A DNA stretch of 64,000 bases from Cricetomys ansorgei (GCA_026225945.1 JAMJFZ010001133.1:2686501-2750500); one strand, 5' to 3'; positions 10,641-21,950 are shown, counted from the first letter of the stretch. Numbers and translations: made by a program. The notes: generated by a model not told the origin, from the letters alone.

Positions 10641-11160
10641 ATGACATCAGCTGGAATTAGTGCAAAGCCTCTACATTAGGGACTGCATCCTGCAAGACTG
10701 TCCCAACCTCAGATACTTCTCATAACCCATTTATTATAGAAAAGAAACAACCCAGAAGTCACCGTATGGAAGAGCTGCGCAGGCCCAGGTGAGTGAAGGG
10801 GACATAGGGCTCCCTGGCAGAGTTGGTCATTTTCCAGGTTCTTCTGGGTAAGGGGCAACCTGGAAGCTCTCCAAACCCTGTCATCACAGTTCTTATGGAA
10901 CCTTCACTTCGTAAGCATGCTTGATGAAGCTATTTACCTTCAGTGAACAACTCAACCGTCAGCACCCATCTCCTGGCAGGAAGCTGGAGGGTGGGAGTAA
11001 GAGTTCCAACTCTCCAGTCACATGGTTAGTTCCCCATGACAACCAGCTAGCCTCCATTTCCAGGGTCTCCAGCCACCAGTCAACCCATTAGTACAGGAAG
11101 AAAACACAATATCACCTTAGAGGTCGCAAACGGGGTAGGAGCAGGAGTACAGAGACAAAA
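10641..11160. other. Possible ancient repeat in unique DNA
   Basis: Phrases such as CCCATTTATTATAGAAAAG, CACATGGTTAGTTCC and AACCAGCTAGCCTCCATTTC vaguely resemble an old mammalian LTR/DNA repeat, but I cannot name it. No coding frame. Confidence 0.25.
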
Positions 11161-11169
11161 TTACCACTA

Positions 11170-11171
<2 letters not shown>

Positions 11172-11211
<40 letters not shown>

Positions 11212-11240
11212 AGGCACAACAGGAAATGTGTGGAGGTCAG
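11172..11240 (-). mobile_element. B3 SINE left half (minus) with (GT)n
   Basis: A 38-bp pure GT run (11172-11209), then CAGGCACAACAGGAAATGTG and GGAGGTCAG. It continues at 12260 after an LTR insertion. The GT run is the expanded CA-rich tail of the SINE. Confidence 0.75.
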
Positions 11241-11720
11241 TGTAGACCCTGCCCACTCCAGCAGGTCTTTCCCCAGCTCCACCCCACGCTGTAGCCCTTA
11301 GTGCACCATCACGGGCTCTGGGCCTCCACAGTGCACAGAGACCTTGGGAATTGGTGGTGCTGGCTACATCACTGGTGAGAAAAACCTACTTGCCCCAGCA
11401 GCCCCAGCCACCTCAGATGCTGCCCCACACTAGTCACCTCAGTTGCTTGTCACTCACAGCTGGAGATGGTCATCTCACCCCTGAGCAGACATGGGACAGA
11501 CCATCTCCAGAACCCTGAAACCCCGGGGACTCTAACCTCCTAGAAACTGTGTCCTTTCTGTCAGAAAGGAGTAATCACCCTGCCTCTCCATGAGTTCCTT
11601 AAGTATACCTAAAGGTAGTAAAGTTCAAAGTATGAGTTGTTCATTTACCTCACAATTAGAACTTATTTTACAGGACCGAAAGTCAGTTCAAGCCACAGGG
11701 CGCTCTCCCCAGATTATTCA

Positions 11721-11900
11721 AAACCCACCAAGCTCTAAGTTCAAACCCTTTCCAGCCCCAAAAGTAGAAAAGTTGACATTTCAGGGTGAAAAATTTGGAC
11801 TCAAACCCACCAATCACCAAGCAAGTGCTAAGCCTGAAAACCCACCAATCTCTGACCTCAGAAAACCCACCGGTCACTGATCTTGAAACCCACCAATCAC
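11721..11900 (+). promoter_or_regulatory. CCCACCAAT repeat cluster in LTR U3
   Basis: Five copies of AAACCCACC (about 11721, 11804, 11839, 11863, 11887); three continue AATCA or AATCT and one GGTCACTG. They lie within 220 bp upstream of the TATA box and the last three are about 24 bp apart, as in a retroviral enhancer/CCAAT array. The role is inferred from position. Confidence 0.55.
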
Positions 11901-11940
11901 TAGCCGTGTGGTTAGCTCCGCACCCCCTCCTCAGAAACCC

Positions 11941-11950
11941 TATATAAAGG
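11941..11950 (+). promoter_or_regulatory. LTR TATA box
   Basis: TATATAAAGG about 80 bp upstream of the AATAAA signal at 12021, a normal U3/R arrangement for a retroviral LTR. Confidence 0.65.
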
Positions 11951-12254
11951 CGGAGCTTTGCTGTCTTTCACTGCTTCTCCTCGGAGTCTAAGCAGTCGTT
12001 CTCCTGGATCCCTCCCTCTAAATAAATCTCTTTGGTGAGATTGTGGCTTGCAGAGACTTTCATCAATTGAAGCGAATTGGAGCCGAATACCTCAGCTCTG
12101 CTGGGCTGAGCCCTTCAGCCCTGTTGGGATATTCTCCCTTAGGGGCTGCAACATCTCTACCGTGGAGATTTCTCCCAGGGTGCTGTGTGGTCCCTGGACT
12201 CCCAACTGCCAGGGTACCCTTCCATCTCTGTTTGAATTGGGAAAAACCCTAACA

Positions 12255-12376
12255 GTCAGAGGTCAACTTTCAGGAGTTGGTTCTTTCCTTATACCACGTG
12301 GGTCCCAGAGACCTAACTCAAGACGTCAGGCTTGGCAGGAAGTGTCTTTATCCATAGAGCCATCTCACCAGCCCCA
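12255..12376 (-). mobile_element. B3 SINE right half (minus)
   Basis: Resumes with AGAGGTCAACTTTCAGG, then TACCACGTGGGTCCCAGAGA and the head GCCATCTCACCAGCCCC. Removing the LTR and one GTCAG restores a continuous B3 antisense reading. Confidence 0.8.
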
Positions 12377-13544
12377 GATACTTATGTCATGTGATCACAA
12401 CCTCTCTGGGCACATCTCTCCAGTCATCTACTAGTTACCTCTGTCTAGCCATAAGTCACGGCTCTACTTCTTACAGACCATAACTTTGGAAGGGTCAGCT
12501 AACCTCTCATTCTCAAATAAGTTAGTTGTTTAGTGCAGGCTGAATTGTGCAATCTGAAAATATTTTCTACCTCACTTATTTTAATTTTGAAGAGGACTAT
12601 TTCGGTCTTTATAGACGTTCCTTAATTTGAAATGGTCTTTCATGTTTCATAAGCACACTGAGGCTGTACCTCTGATTAGAACGCTCCTGGCAGGATATTG
12701 TGTCCATGTTAGCCTAGATATCACAGGGCACATGAACCAACAGGACCCTACTACTGGTTGTGCCTGCCTTTGACGCTCACTGAAAGGGATATTTTCCCTT
12801 TGTCCTCTCGCGTGGGGAGATAACACAGGCCCTGCAAGAATCTCATTTGTGCTCATTTGTGCCCTACTTTTGACGATTATTTTTAGCAGCTTTTGATGGG
12901 CCTTACCTACAACGTTTATTACATGACACATGCCAAATAGTGATTTCCTAGCTCCCCTAATTTCTTCTAAGTTTCTTAATTGGAAATCCACTGCAAAGGC
13001 TGAATGTTTTGTCCTATTTCCCTACTCATTTATTTATGTGCATTAGCAGGACTCATGAGTCATAACTGGACACCGCAATTATGTTGCGGCTCAGATTGAA
13101 TAAAATGGGATCTCCTAGAGCTTCAGATTGTTTCTCTGCCCTTCCCAAACAATCCCAGCTTCTTATCACCATTACCTAGCAGCATAGGTGGAGAGTTTTT
13201 TTTTTTCCCCTGGCTCTAGGCTTGGCATCACCATTTCTTTGGTTGGGCCATTCCTTCTATTGAAGAATGCTATTTGGGAACAAGATCGGACAGAGGTATG
13301 CACACGGCTGCAAGGGGATTTCCAGCCCTTTTCAGCCAGAAGGACAAGAGAGTGTCCACAGCTGAGTTTATTTCTGCATCTGTTCATACGTACACATGTT
13401 AAAAACCACACATCCGCACCTTTGAATGCAACAGAACACCACAGGCTCCGGTTTAGCTTTTCTCCTCTCGTTAGATAGAACATTCGGCCAACAGCAAGAA
13501 ACCTTGCTCTTCCTGGCAATGATATATTTACTTATTTCTTCCTC
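12377..13544. other. Unique stretch, candidate conserved non-coding block
   Basis: No repeat over 1.1 kb. About 12640-13130 has homeodomain-like TTAATTGG, an AP-1/MARE-like CATGAGTCATAA (about 13052) and CCGCAATTATGTTGCGG (13073-13089), whose CCGCAA/TTGCGG arms form an inverted repeat. No supported coding frame. Confidence 0.35.
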
Positions 13545-13832
13545 ATTTTTTAAAATAACAAACATTTTGATTGACATAACTACAGGGTTCAGCATTGTGA
13601 TTCTAGGCACATGTGCGATGTGCAATGATTAAATCAGGGCCATCAGCATCCCGGCTCCTTAAACATTCATCGTTCTTTGTGACTGGAGTCTTTCAAATCC
13701 TCCCTTCTAATTTCTCATAGAATATATAATAAATTCTTTCACACAGTAGTTGCCCTACTGTACTGTAAGATGCCATTATTTATTCTTCCTGTCTAATTGT
13801 ATCTGGGCTCATTGTTCACAGTTACTTCATGG
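13545..13832 (-). mobile_element. Ancient L1M 3' fragment (minus)
   Basis: Collinear with an antisense mammalian L1: GCAATGATTAAATCAGGGCC, AAACATTCATCGTTCTTTGT, ATATAATAAATTCTTTC and TAGTTGCCCTACTGTACTGT. Highly diverged but in correct order over about 290 bp. Confidence 0.75.
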
Positions 13833-14149
13833 TTTTGATCCTAACAACAACACATAAAATAGTTTCAGAATGACCCCAAGGTAACTGACCACTGGAGGCC
13901 AGAGATGACGTGCGTTGTTTTCCTTAGCCTACTGCATCCAGTCAAAACACCCTGTTTAAAGATATACTAATTCCTTTTCGACTTCCCCTTCAATATGATT
14001 ATGCTAACCACTGTGATACAGTTAGGTTCATCTGTCACTGGACGAGCTCCTTTTGAGATTCCCATCATGTCTTGGCCATCTTTTCATTAATTTTTTTTTT
14101 TTTCTGTGTGGTACATGATCATGGTTCTAACAATAATGATGGAGTAGCT

Positions 14150-14298
14150 ACTTCTTTTTTTTACTGTGATGAAATACCTGACAAGAGGAACATAAAGGAG
14201 GAAGAGTTTGTTTTGGCTTACAGTTTGAGGGGAGGGGTAGTGACAAGGGTGCGGTTAGGACCGGAGTATGGGGCTCGCTGTGTTCACTGATGGGAAGC

Positions 14299-14329
<31 letters not shown>

Positions 14330-14645
14330 GACAGACACAGAGAGACAGACAGAGAGAAATAGAGATAGAGACATAGAGATAGAGAGAGACAGACTGACAA
14401 AGACAGAGACAGACAGCGATTAAGAGATGTATGGGGGGGGAGAAGACGCAGTGCTTAGCTTGCTTTCTTCATTTCCCCCTTTTATTTAGTCTGGGTGGGC
14501 CCTCAGCATATGGGATGATGCCGTTTTCAGGCTGGGTCTTCCCTCCTTGGTCAAACCTCTCTGGAGAACCCCTCACAGGCACGCCTAGAGATGCGTCTCC
14601 TTGGTTTCTACATCCAGTTGACAACAGAAGTTAAGCATCATAACT
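14150..14645 (-). mobile_element. MaLR/MT-type LTR (minus) with internal GA expansion
   Basis: ACTGTGATGAAATACCTGAC at one end and CTCTGGAGAACCCCTCACAG ... CCAGTTGACAAC at the other match an antisense rodent MaLR (MT/ORR1-like) LTR. A 120-bp GA/GACA tract (14298-14420) has expanded inside it. Confidence 0.65.
14298..14420. repeat. (GA)n / (GACA)n tract
   Basis: A pure GA run of about 26 bp degrading into GACAGACAGAGAGA, lying within the LTR above. Confidence 0.9.
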
Positions 14646-14694
14646 AGACCCCAAGGTATTTTTAATGGAGATCTCCCTTCCTTCTCTGCTTTAA

Positions 14695-14915
14695 CCCACT
14701 CCCTCTAGGGTACATTTCATTAACTTCTGATTTTATTTCTTTTGCATTTATGCAAATGAGCAAATGCATACACATTTTCTTATATTTCTCCATTTTACAT
14801 GAGGGATATTTTTTACTAAACTTAAAAGAAACTTGCAGAATGTCCTAGAAATCACAGATGCCATGCGCATTCTATTTTACTGCTGTGCAGTGTTCCGCTG
14901 CATGTGAGTGAAGAT
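14695..14915 (-). mobile_element. Possible ancient L1/HAL1 fragment (minus)
   Basis: ATGCAAATGAGCAAATGCATACAC and, later, ACTGCTGTGCAGTGTTCCGC recall the antisense L1 segment that reads CTGCATAGTATTCCA. Weak and diverged. Confidence 0.35.
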
Positions 14916-15362
14916 GGCTTGAACCTTCCAGTCCGGCTCAGCCACCAGCTGAATACTTACAACTGACCCCAATTTACCTCATGCGTAGTAAAAGATTTGA
15001 CTGGCCGCATCCTGCCCGGTGTCCTGGCCCAGGAGATAATGAAATGTGATGAAACCGTTGCCGTCTTAAGCCCGTGACTTGAGGTAGATTGTTTCACCAC
15101 AATGGGTAGCACTATTGAGTGAAAAGGTGCTATCCACTTGTAATGGAGTTACATTCCACCCAAGACATCATAAGCTAAAAACACCTTCCGCTGAATCCGC
15201 AGCACGGTGCCTGGTGTCACTTGTCTGTATTCATGATGCTGGGGTGACTGGCCACCATTACCCAGCATCTCCACCGCGCTGTACTGCACATCTTGAACCC
15301 AGGAAAACATCAAAATTTGGAATTTGGTACAGTTTTGACATTCTAATCTTTTTTAGGTTGGA
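14916..15362. other. Unique non-coding stretch
   Basis: Moderately CpG-bearing (GGCCGCATCCTGCCCGG, AACCGTTGCCGTC). No repeat or coding frame supported. Confidence 0.35.
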
Positions 15363-15556
15363 CTGAGATGTGACTCGGTTGGTGCTTTCCTTGCCTCATG
15401 TGTATGAAATCCTGGGTTCAGTCCCTGGCCCTGCATAAACCAAACATGTTGGCATATGCCCGTCATGCCAGCACACATGAAACTGTAATCCTTGACTATG
15501 CTGTGGCTTCGAGGCCAGTCTGTGCTGCCTGTCAAAATAACAAAACCAAACCACAT
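15363..15556 (+). mobile_element. B4 SINE (ID head + B1-like tail, plus)
   Basis: ATGTGACTCGGTTGGTGCTT, TGGGTTCAGTCCCTGGCCCT, then TCGAGGCCAGTCTGTGCTGC and an A-rich tail. Diverged. Confidence 0.65.
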
Positions 15557-16561
15557 TAATCAATCAATTAATTGAAAAATTTTAAATGTTGAAATCACAA
15601 ATTAAGCACCGCCTGCACACAAAGGTGTTTGGGGCCTCTTCCTGGAGCATCTCCCCTGCAGCAAAGGCTGCACTCTTTGTTCCTTGGTCCTGTTGCACCA
15701 AGAATCCTGCTAACCCAGCATGGCTTGGGCCCAGGAAGAGAGGTCTGCCCTGCTGTGCCTGCCAACATCCCTCTCCCAGTGATGGAGCACCCTGGTTATG
15801 GAAAGTGTCTATGGCAGAGCAGTGGCTCCTCTTCTTCCAGATGCTCTGCCATCCCCAAAATGCTGACCTCCTGACAGACCATGGCTTGCTCCAGCCTCTC
15901 TCCGTGGAGGCCTGGGTGAGGCTTCAAACAGCCTGGGAGTATAGGGAAGCCCAGGCCTACCAGGTTGCCCTCCCTGAAGGCCAGGGGGATTGGCATCCCA
16001 TAGCACACTTGTAACTGATCCCTGGCATTCTAGAGAGCCTACTACAGCTGTGAGCAGCTTTGAATTAAGTGACCTTCATTGTGTGCCTCAAATCTTCTAA
16101 ATTCTTACCAGCTTTCTATGTGCTTGACTGTTCCTTGCCTATCTCCTAACTTTTATTTCCCATTTAACTCCAGCTTTTTCCAAAGTCCTAACTGGGTCAT
16201 TCTTTTTAGGGTACTTGCTCTGTTAGTTAGCTCTCCAATCCATTTCCAAACGTGCTCTTATTTTACCGTGTTCTAGGCAGATCCCTCCACCCCTGGAGAG
16301 GTTTAGTTGGTGGAAGACATGGGTGGAAAGCTAGTGGCCTCTGTGGCATCTCCAGTGGTGGCTGAGTCCCCTGTGACCCCAGCTCCTATGGACTGTCATT
16401 CACAGCACAGTTCTAGCCCTTGCCTGATCTCCCGGCTTGGGAGTCCTGCTCTGCCAGCCTAGAGATGATGGCAGTGTTTGCTGCTCTTAATGTCTGGGTT
16501 GTCTCCCTTGTCTCATTTGTGCTTCCCCGGCTTGTGCCAGGGGTTAAATTATCTCTGTCAA
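15557..16561. other. Unique non-coding stretch
   Basis: Contains a 142-codon plus frame (15586-16014) with biased Pro/Leu/Cys composition, and overlapping frames on the minus strand. I see no domain, signal peptide or splice context and do not call it a gene. Confidence 0.4.
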
Positions 16562-16738
16562 CAATGATTGGGGGTGCAGCTTGGCTGGTAGAGGGCTTAC
16601 CTGGCATGCACCAGGCCCCGGGGTTGATTCTGAGCACTGCATTAAACTGGTATGGTGGTACACAGTTGCAGTCTCAGAACCTGGAAGGTGGCTCCAGGGG
16701 GATCCAAGGTCATCATGTATTATATGGAGAAACCTGTG
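16562..16738 (+). mobile_element. B4-type SINE (plus)
   Basis: GGGGGTGCAGCTTGGCTGGT, AGGGCTTACCTGGCATGCAC, then TGGTATGGTGGTACACAGTT. An ID-like head followed by a B1-like body. Confidence 0.7.
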
Positions 16739-16909
16739 GAGTGCTCCATCCCAGGGCTGATGATGCTCCCATCATAATTCTCGTTGCTCGTGTTTTCTAC
16801 AACACGCAGCACTTGTTTGAACTAACCTGTTTCCAATTGCTTTGATCTCCTTTCCTTTTTCATAATCTATTTCTTTCTTTTTGGTTGAAATCTTCTTCTT
16901 TGTTCAATA

Positions 16910-17262
16910 TAATTTTAGTTTTTCTTTCTGTACTGTAATAGTGGTTTGGAAACTGGCATATTTAGAGTCTTAGACAGCCCCTTTCTTAGTATGTTCCTCT
17001 TAAGGTCTTCCAACTTTACAACGGCGTGAAAGCCATATGCACTCAGTAGAAACTGTACTTCAAAACTGTAAATTTTGATCTTTTTCCTGCTCAGCGATGT
17101 GCAGTATGACTTTTCTACAAGGTGCTGGGGAGCAGCCTTGAGCACAGCACCCAGCCAGTCGGGCAAACCACAGCACTGCGTGGCATGCTGTCTCTAAGCT
17201 ACACTGTTTGGTAGGATTATGTGTATTAAATGCACTGCCGACTGATGCTTTCTATTTGCAAT
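16910..17262 (+). mobile_element. Tigger-like DNA transposon fragment
   Basis: ACTTTACAACGGCGTGAAAG, CTCAGTAGAAACTGTACTTC and GGTAGGATTATGTGTATTAA match, in order, a mammal-wide TcMar-Tigger non-autonomous element as I remember it. A fragment of the same family in opposite orientation is at 30190-30318. No transposase frame. Confidence 0.6.
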
Positions 17263-17871
17263 GAGTTCACTAGAGTGTAACTCTACCATCAAGCCGAGGA
17301 GTAGCCACAGCTTTTGTCGTTTATCTGTGTGTGCAGGAAGAAATGGGAAGACCAGCAAGCGCAGGACAGGACCGCCTACAGGCTACACATCTGTATTAAT
17401 TTGATGAGTTACTTAATGTTACACATCCTCTTTTACATACAAATGCAAAGTGCTTCCCTGTCCCCTTCACGCATCAACCCTTTCTGGCAGCCTTTTGGAG
17501 ATCCACAGGGAGGGGAGGGTCTCACAAGTCAACGAAGGAGTCACATTTCCAACATGAGACAACGGAAAAGAATTAAAATATTTGACAGAAAGATCCAAAT
17601 GTGTATCTTAGAAGAGAGTTGTGTGTTCTTCACAAAGAAGGGAATGCAACGTGGAGGGCCTGACAGAGGCCAGGATGGTTGTTTAAGACATGTGAACATC
17701 TTCAGGACATTTTTTTTCTCCCGGTTCGGTTTTAACATTCAGAAGCGCTAGCATGAAATTTGGTTGCTGATGGAGGGACAATTTCACCATTACCTACGAG
17801 TAGTAAACTTCCTTAGAATTTTTCCTCATCTATGCATTTAACCTTTACCTTCGGTAGAGTTCGGCTGGTGC
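17263..17871. other. Unique non-coding stretch
   Basis: A 145-codon plus frame begins at 17314. It follows the pyrimidine/GT-rich GTTTATCTGTGTGTGCAG, which could act as a weak acceptor, but the translation is unremarkable. Confidence 0.35.
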
Positions 17872-18205
17872 AACGGACTGAACTGTGTCCTCCAGAATTT
17901 GCATTAGAGTTCTAATAACACCCAATGAACTGTGTGAGAGTGGGCCTTAAAGAGATGACTAACTTTAGTAAGGTTGGAACCTGATCTGATACGGCTTGTA
18001 TCCCTGTAAGAGCAAGAGACCCCAAGGACAGGCATGCACAGGGGGAGGACATGAAGAAAGGAGGTGGCTGTTGGCAGGCAAAGAGAGACACCTTGAGGGA
18101 AACCAAACCTGCTGACATATTGATGGCGTCCTCCCAGCTCCAGAACTGAGAAATAAATCCCTGCTGTTGCAGTCACACAATCTGTGGTACTTAGACACAT
18201 GGGCT
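17872..18205 (+). mobile_element. MLT1-type MaLR LTR (plus)
   Basis: ACTGAACTGTGTCCTCCAGA at the left, a CACAGGGGGAGGACATG middle, then CTCCAGAACTGAGAAATAAA and ATCTGTGGTACTTAGACAC at the right. The AATAAA at the expected 3' position and the overall order fit an ancient MaLR LTR. Confidence 0.7.
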
Positions 18206-18734
18206 CAAGTAGCCTAATGCAGCTTAGGTATGGAATTCCAGGTACACAGTTACATATTTACAGTACTTTGAGATATTTGTCTTTGAAATTTTGCCTTACA
18301 ACTCTGTGGCTTCCGGATTGTGTCCCCAAATTTGTCTTCTAGCTCGGGAATTCTCTTGCTTCATCTAGTGTATAGCTCATCCATTTGAGTTCTAGAGGCT
18401 TTCAGATAAGGCCGTGGACTAGAAGCTTCCGATTTGCGAATCTATGAAGGACAAGTGTCAGGATAAGGGAAGATAGACTCTAGGCTAAAGAGAAGGAAGC
18501 TTTGAGCCCCCCATAAAGGAATGATGGGACAGAAAAAAGGTGAGAAGAAATAACAGTGATTTCTGAAAAGAATAAAGCCACGCTGAACACAGCCACAGTC
18601 ACATGGCTCCCAGGTGGGGAGGCAAAGCAGGTGTTTCATCTGAAAGTAGAGTCGGGAGACCCCAGTGAGAAAAGGCTGGTCATCCTGTCTGTAGAACAAA
18701 CCTGCCTCTCGCACAAACCTCGTCTGGCTAAGGA
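18206..18734. other. Unique non-coding stretch
   Basis: No repeat recognised. Short frames only. Confidence 0.4.
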
Positions 18735-19330
18735 TATTGACCTTGGAAATCAGCTTGGAGGTTCCTCAAAAGACTGAAAATGATATTACCATGTGATCCA
18801 GGTGTAGTACTCTCTGGTATATACCCACAGGACTCCAAGTCAACAATCAACAAAGGGATTTGCACATCCATTTTACACGAGCTGTAATCACCATGGCCAG
18901 GAAATGGGCCAGCCTAGATGCCCATCAGTAGATGAACGGATGGGGAAAATGTGGCACATTGGCACGGTGGCATTTTATACGACCATAAAAAAATAAAACC
19001 ATGACATTTGTAGGAAAATGCATCAAACTATAAAGATTATTACGTTAAACAAAAATTCTATAATCTCAGACAAATATTGCACACGTTCTTTCATATGTGG
19101 GAATGGGAGAAGAAAAGGGAACAAGAGAGCAATGGGATATATATGTCATGAAGGCAGAAGGGGACGATTTGGAGAGAGGAAGGGATTTGCACAAGGGAGA
19201 TGGGGGGCAGGGGAGGACAGGGGTACAAAATACAGTGATGTACACGTATGAAAATGTCACAACAAAACTCACTTCTTTGCATGCTAACCAGAAATTAATG
19301 AAAAGTTTATAAAATGTACATGAGGGTGAC
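18735..19330 (+). pseudogene. Truncated rodent L1: ORF2 C-terminal remnant and 3' end
   Basis: Follows the L1 ORF2 end in order: TGGAGGTTCCTCAAAAGACT, CATGTGATCCAGG, TATATACCCACAGGACTCC, CTAGATGCCCATCAGTAG, CATTTGTAGGAAAATGCATC and TTCTTTCATATGTGG. Multiple stops and frameshifts make it dead, and it is 5'-truncated. The 3' UTR portion is G/A-rich (GGGGACGATTTGGAGAG) and lacks a long poly(A). Confidence 0.8.
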
Positions 19331-21384
19331 AAACACTCACTAATGCAAACAGAAGATAAAAAGGAAATCTCTTCTTGTAAAATAAACAGTTTTGATACCC
19401 TTATCTTGCCATCCCCTTATGTGAAGGGACTAATGTTTATCTAGATTATTCTTTTAACATGAGGTCTGGGGGAGTCTTGGGTTCTACGCAATGTTCTCAG
19501 CTCCATGATTCTGATCACTGGGACCCAGTGCTCACTTCCTGTGTCCACATGAGCATACAGAACAGATAACCACTGCCTGCCACCATGGCACAGTACCATT
19601 GGGAGTGTCATCGCGAGCCACACTTGGAAGCTGTTTTGTGCTCAATTATCTCTTTGCTTCTAGACATTTCTTTCTGAAGGATTAGCTGTGAAACATCCCG
19701 TGGTCCCTCATTATCATGAGCCATTTTCATACTTTCCTGCATTCATTATAATTTTTAAATAGAATTTATGTGGAATAAATCAATAAATAAACAAATGAAT
19801 GTGGAATAGATCATCTGGCTTTTGCTTTAGTTTCCCTGGTAATTACAAATTATCTCATTAAAAAATATGAAACATTTACAATTTGTATCCAATCCTAGTC
19901 TGCCATTTTACTAAATCAAAAAATCGTGAATAACATTTTGATTATAAGGAGTAAAAAAAAAAAAACAAACAAACTAGTTTTAGAGAAAGGCACTTTTATG
20001 TTATTATGAACTAAGGCAAGATAAAGATAAGGAAAGTCTCTCATGATCCTTAAACAGCACTCAAAAGCCAAGCTTTCTGGCGATGTCCAAGGTTTGGAGC
20101 CTGACGGCCAAAAGGTCTAGTGTCCACCATTTCCTGCATTTTAGTGGCCACAGCACCCACCATCAGAGACCATCTAAAGCAGTTTTCCCAGAAGTCCTTG
20201 TGAAATAGCTTGGCACAGCATCAGACCCCAGTCTAGTCACAGATGTGCTGCCTGCTCAAAAGAGCAGAGTAACCAGGTCCTAATCAATCCACTGATCTAT
20301 AATCTGGATTTTAATTAGATTTTCTTAATGCAACAACAAAGATGCACACTTACTAAACCATTCCTAGAAAGACAGCAGATGCCGATGGGCTAACTACCAA
20401 CGGCTCAGCGGTTGGAGGCCGGATCGGAGTTACCCATCACATGATTAGATTTCAGATGAATTGCTGAAGTACCAAAGACAGAGTGGTCAATGGAATCTCG
20501 CTGGGGGATTGTGGGTAGAAAATTCTGAGAGGAAGAGAGAGAAGTAGAAGCATCAGTGATATTAACAGGCCCTTCAGGAAGTCAGCTTCCTGCGGACGTG
20601 ACACCTCCCCTCCCCCTCCCCCGGGCCTTGGTAGGATGGATACAAACATGCAGACTTCCTGCGTTCTGCACAGGGTGTTGGAAGGCTTGGAGCTGCACAG
20701 TGCTTGGGATTGCTGGCAAGCAGCCCTGCAGGACCCATGGGGTCCTGCCCTTCTCCAACCATTCGATAAATAGCACTCAGTAGAGACTCTGGCTGCGGAT
20801 ACTTGTTCTCAAAACAACAGCTCTGAGCCAACCTCCTTAAGCAGCTCCATATGTTCCTACGGAGAGTTTATGGATCGTGGCCTTCGGAATTCTTTTGTTT
20901 ATCACTGGGAATCCAAGTCCTGAAAGCTGCTAACTAACCATGAGGCTCACTGGTTATACAAGCTGTTGGACCTCTTAAGGACTTTGACATAAGGACCACT
21001 TTCTGCCGAGGAAGAATTAGCGGTTTAAAAGGAGTGCACTTAACGGTACTGTGTGAGTATCAGTTTCTGTATGTCATTACAAGCCGGCCTTTTAATTTTA
21101 AAAAATAACTGGACTGTATTACTTTGTGTGCACACTTAAACGAGGCTCTTGAAGGGAAGCCTGAGCACAATCTTCAAAAGCTTACAATCAAAGGCTTGTT
21201 CAAAGCTGTTGTTTGTAGATGAACACCTGAGGCCGCAGAGGGATGCGTCTACCCCTCCTTAAGATGCTCAGGATGCAGGATTTCCCCAGGCATCCATCCC
21301 TCCTCTGGTACCCTCACCCCACCCTCGCTAATCTAATGCCAACCACATGGAGGATCTGGAGGTTTCAGTGGCATGCTTTCTCTA
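19331..21384. other. Long repeat-poor unique stretch
   Basis: Two kilobases with no SINE, LTR or L1 recognised. That is notable in this SINE-dense window and may reflect constraint or chance. A poly(A) run occurs at about 19953-19964. No coding frame above 85 codons. Confidence 0.45.
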
Positions 21385-21605
21385 CCTTAATACTAACTAC
21401 TATTTATTGAGCACTTCGGACCAAGCTCTGCATTCTCCCTATACTCCTGTTTTAATCCCTCTCTCACAACAGCGGAGCAAGGTGGAGACTACAATTATTC
21501 CTCATCTTACAGATATTAGAGAGTCTGAACAGTTAGCCTAGGACACTCAATAGCTACCGTGGGCTGTTACTCATTAGCCACCCGCACGCAGCAGAGATGA
21601 CTTCA
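21385..21605 (-). mobile_element. MIR-like SINE (minus)
   Basis: TATTTATTGAGCACTTCGGA, then CAATTATTCCTCATCTTACA, GATATTAGAGAGTCTGAACA and GACACTCAATAGCTACCG follow the antisense MIR order (attattcc / cattttacagatgagg / ttaagt / cacacagctag). Confidence 0.6.
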
Positions 21606-21950
21606 GGTTGCCCGACTCAAAGCCTCTCATCCATTACTCCCTCTTGCTCTCTACTAGAACGCTCCTAATGTGATGGCCGTGCCTCCTTTCTAACTCGAAA
21701 GTACCACGGTTGTCATATGTGCAGGTGCCCGTATGTACATGGAAGGCCAGCCTCAGTCACTTCCTAGGTGCTGTCTAACTTGTGTTTTGAGGCAGGGGTT
21801 CTTACTGTTCTAGAACTTGCCAAGTAGGCTAGTCTTGCTGACCACTGAGCGAGCCCTAGCGCTGGGACTCTAAGCCATGCCTGACCCAGGCTTCTTCCTC
21901 CTCTTCCCCCCCTTCTTCAGTGGGGGATGGAACTCAGGCCACCAGGCTTA

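Larger units (their letters stand above)
11241..12254 (+). mobile_element. Complete solo LTR (1014 bp) inside a B3 SINE
   Basis: Begins TGTAGACCCTGCC, ends AACCCTAACA (TG...CA) and is flanked by a perfect 5-bp duplication GTCAG (11236-11240 and 12255-12259). The U3 carries a cluster of CCCACCAAT-type repeats (11721-11900) and a TATA box (TATATAAAG at about 11941). AATAAA lies at 12021-12026, followed by TTTGGTGAGATTGTGG, giving U3 of about 730 bp, a short R and U5 of about 215 bp. There is no internal provirus. The class is unassigned; 5 bp is unusual for ERVK (usually 6) and for gammaretroviruses (usually 4). Confidence 0.8.

Noticed and set aside
11941..12254. TATA plus open frames at 12043-12434 as a cellular gene promoter
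   Set aside because: The TATA and AATAAA belong to the LTR, and the frames run through U5 into a SINE.
15586..16014. 142-codon plus frame
   Set aside because: Overlaps equally long minus frames; composition follows local GC content. No recognisable domain.
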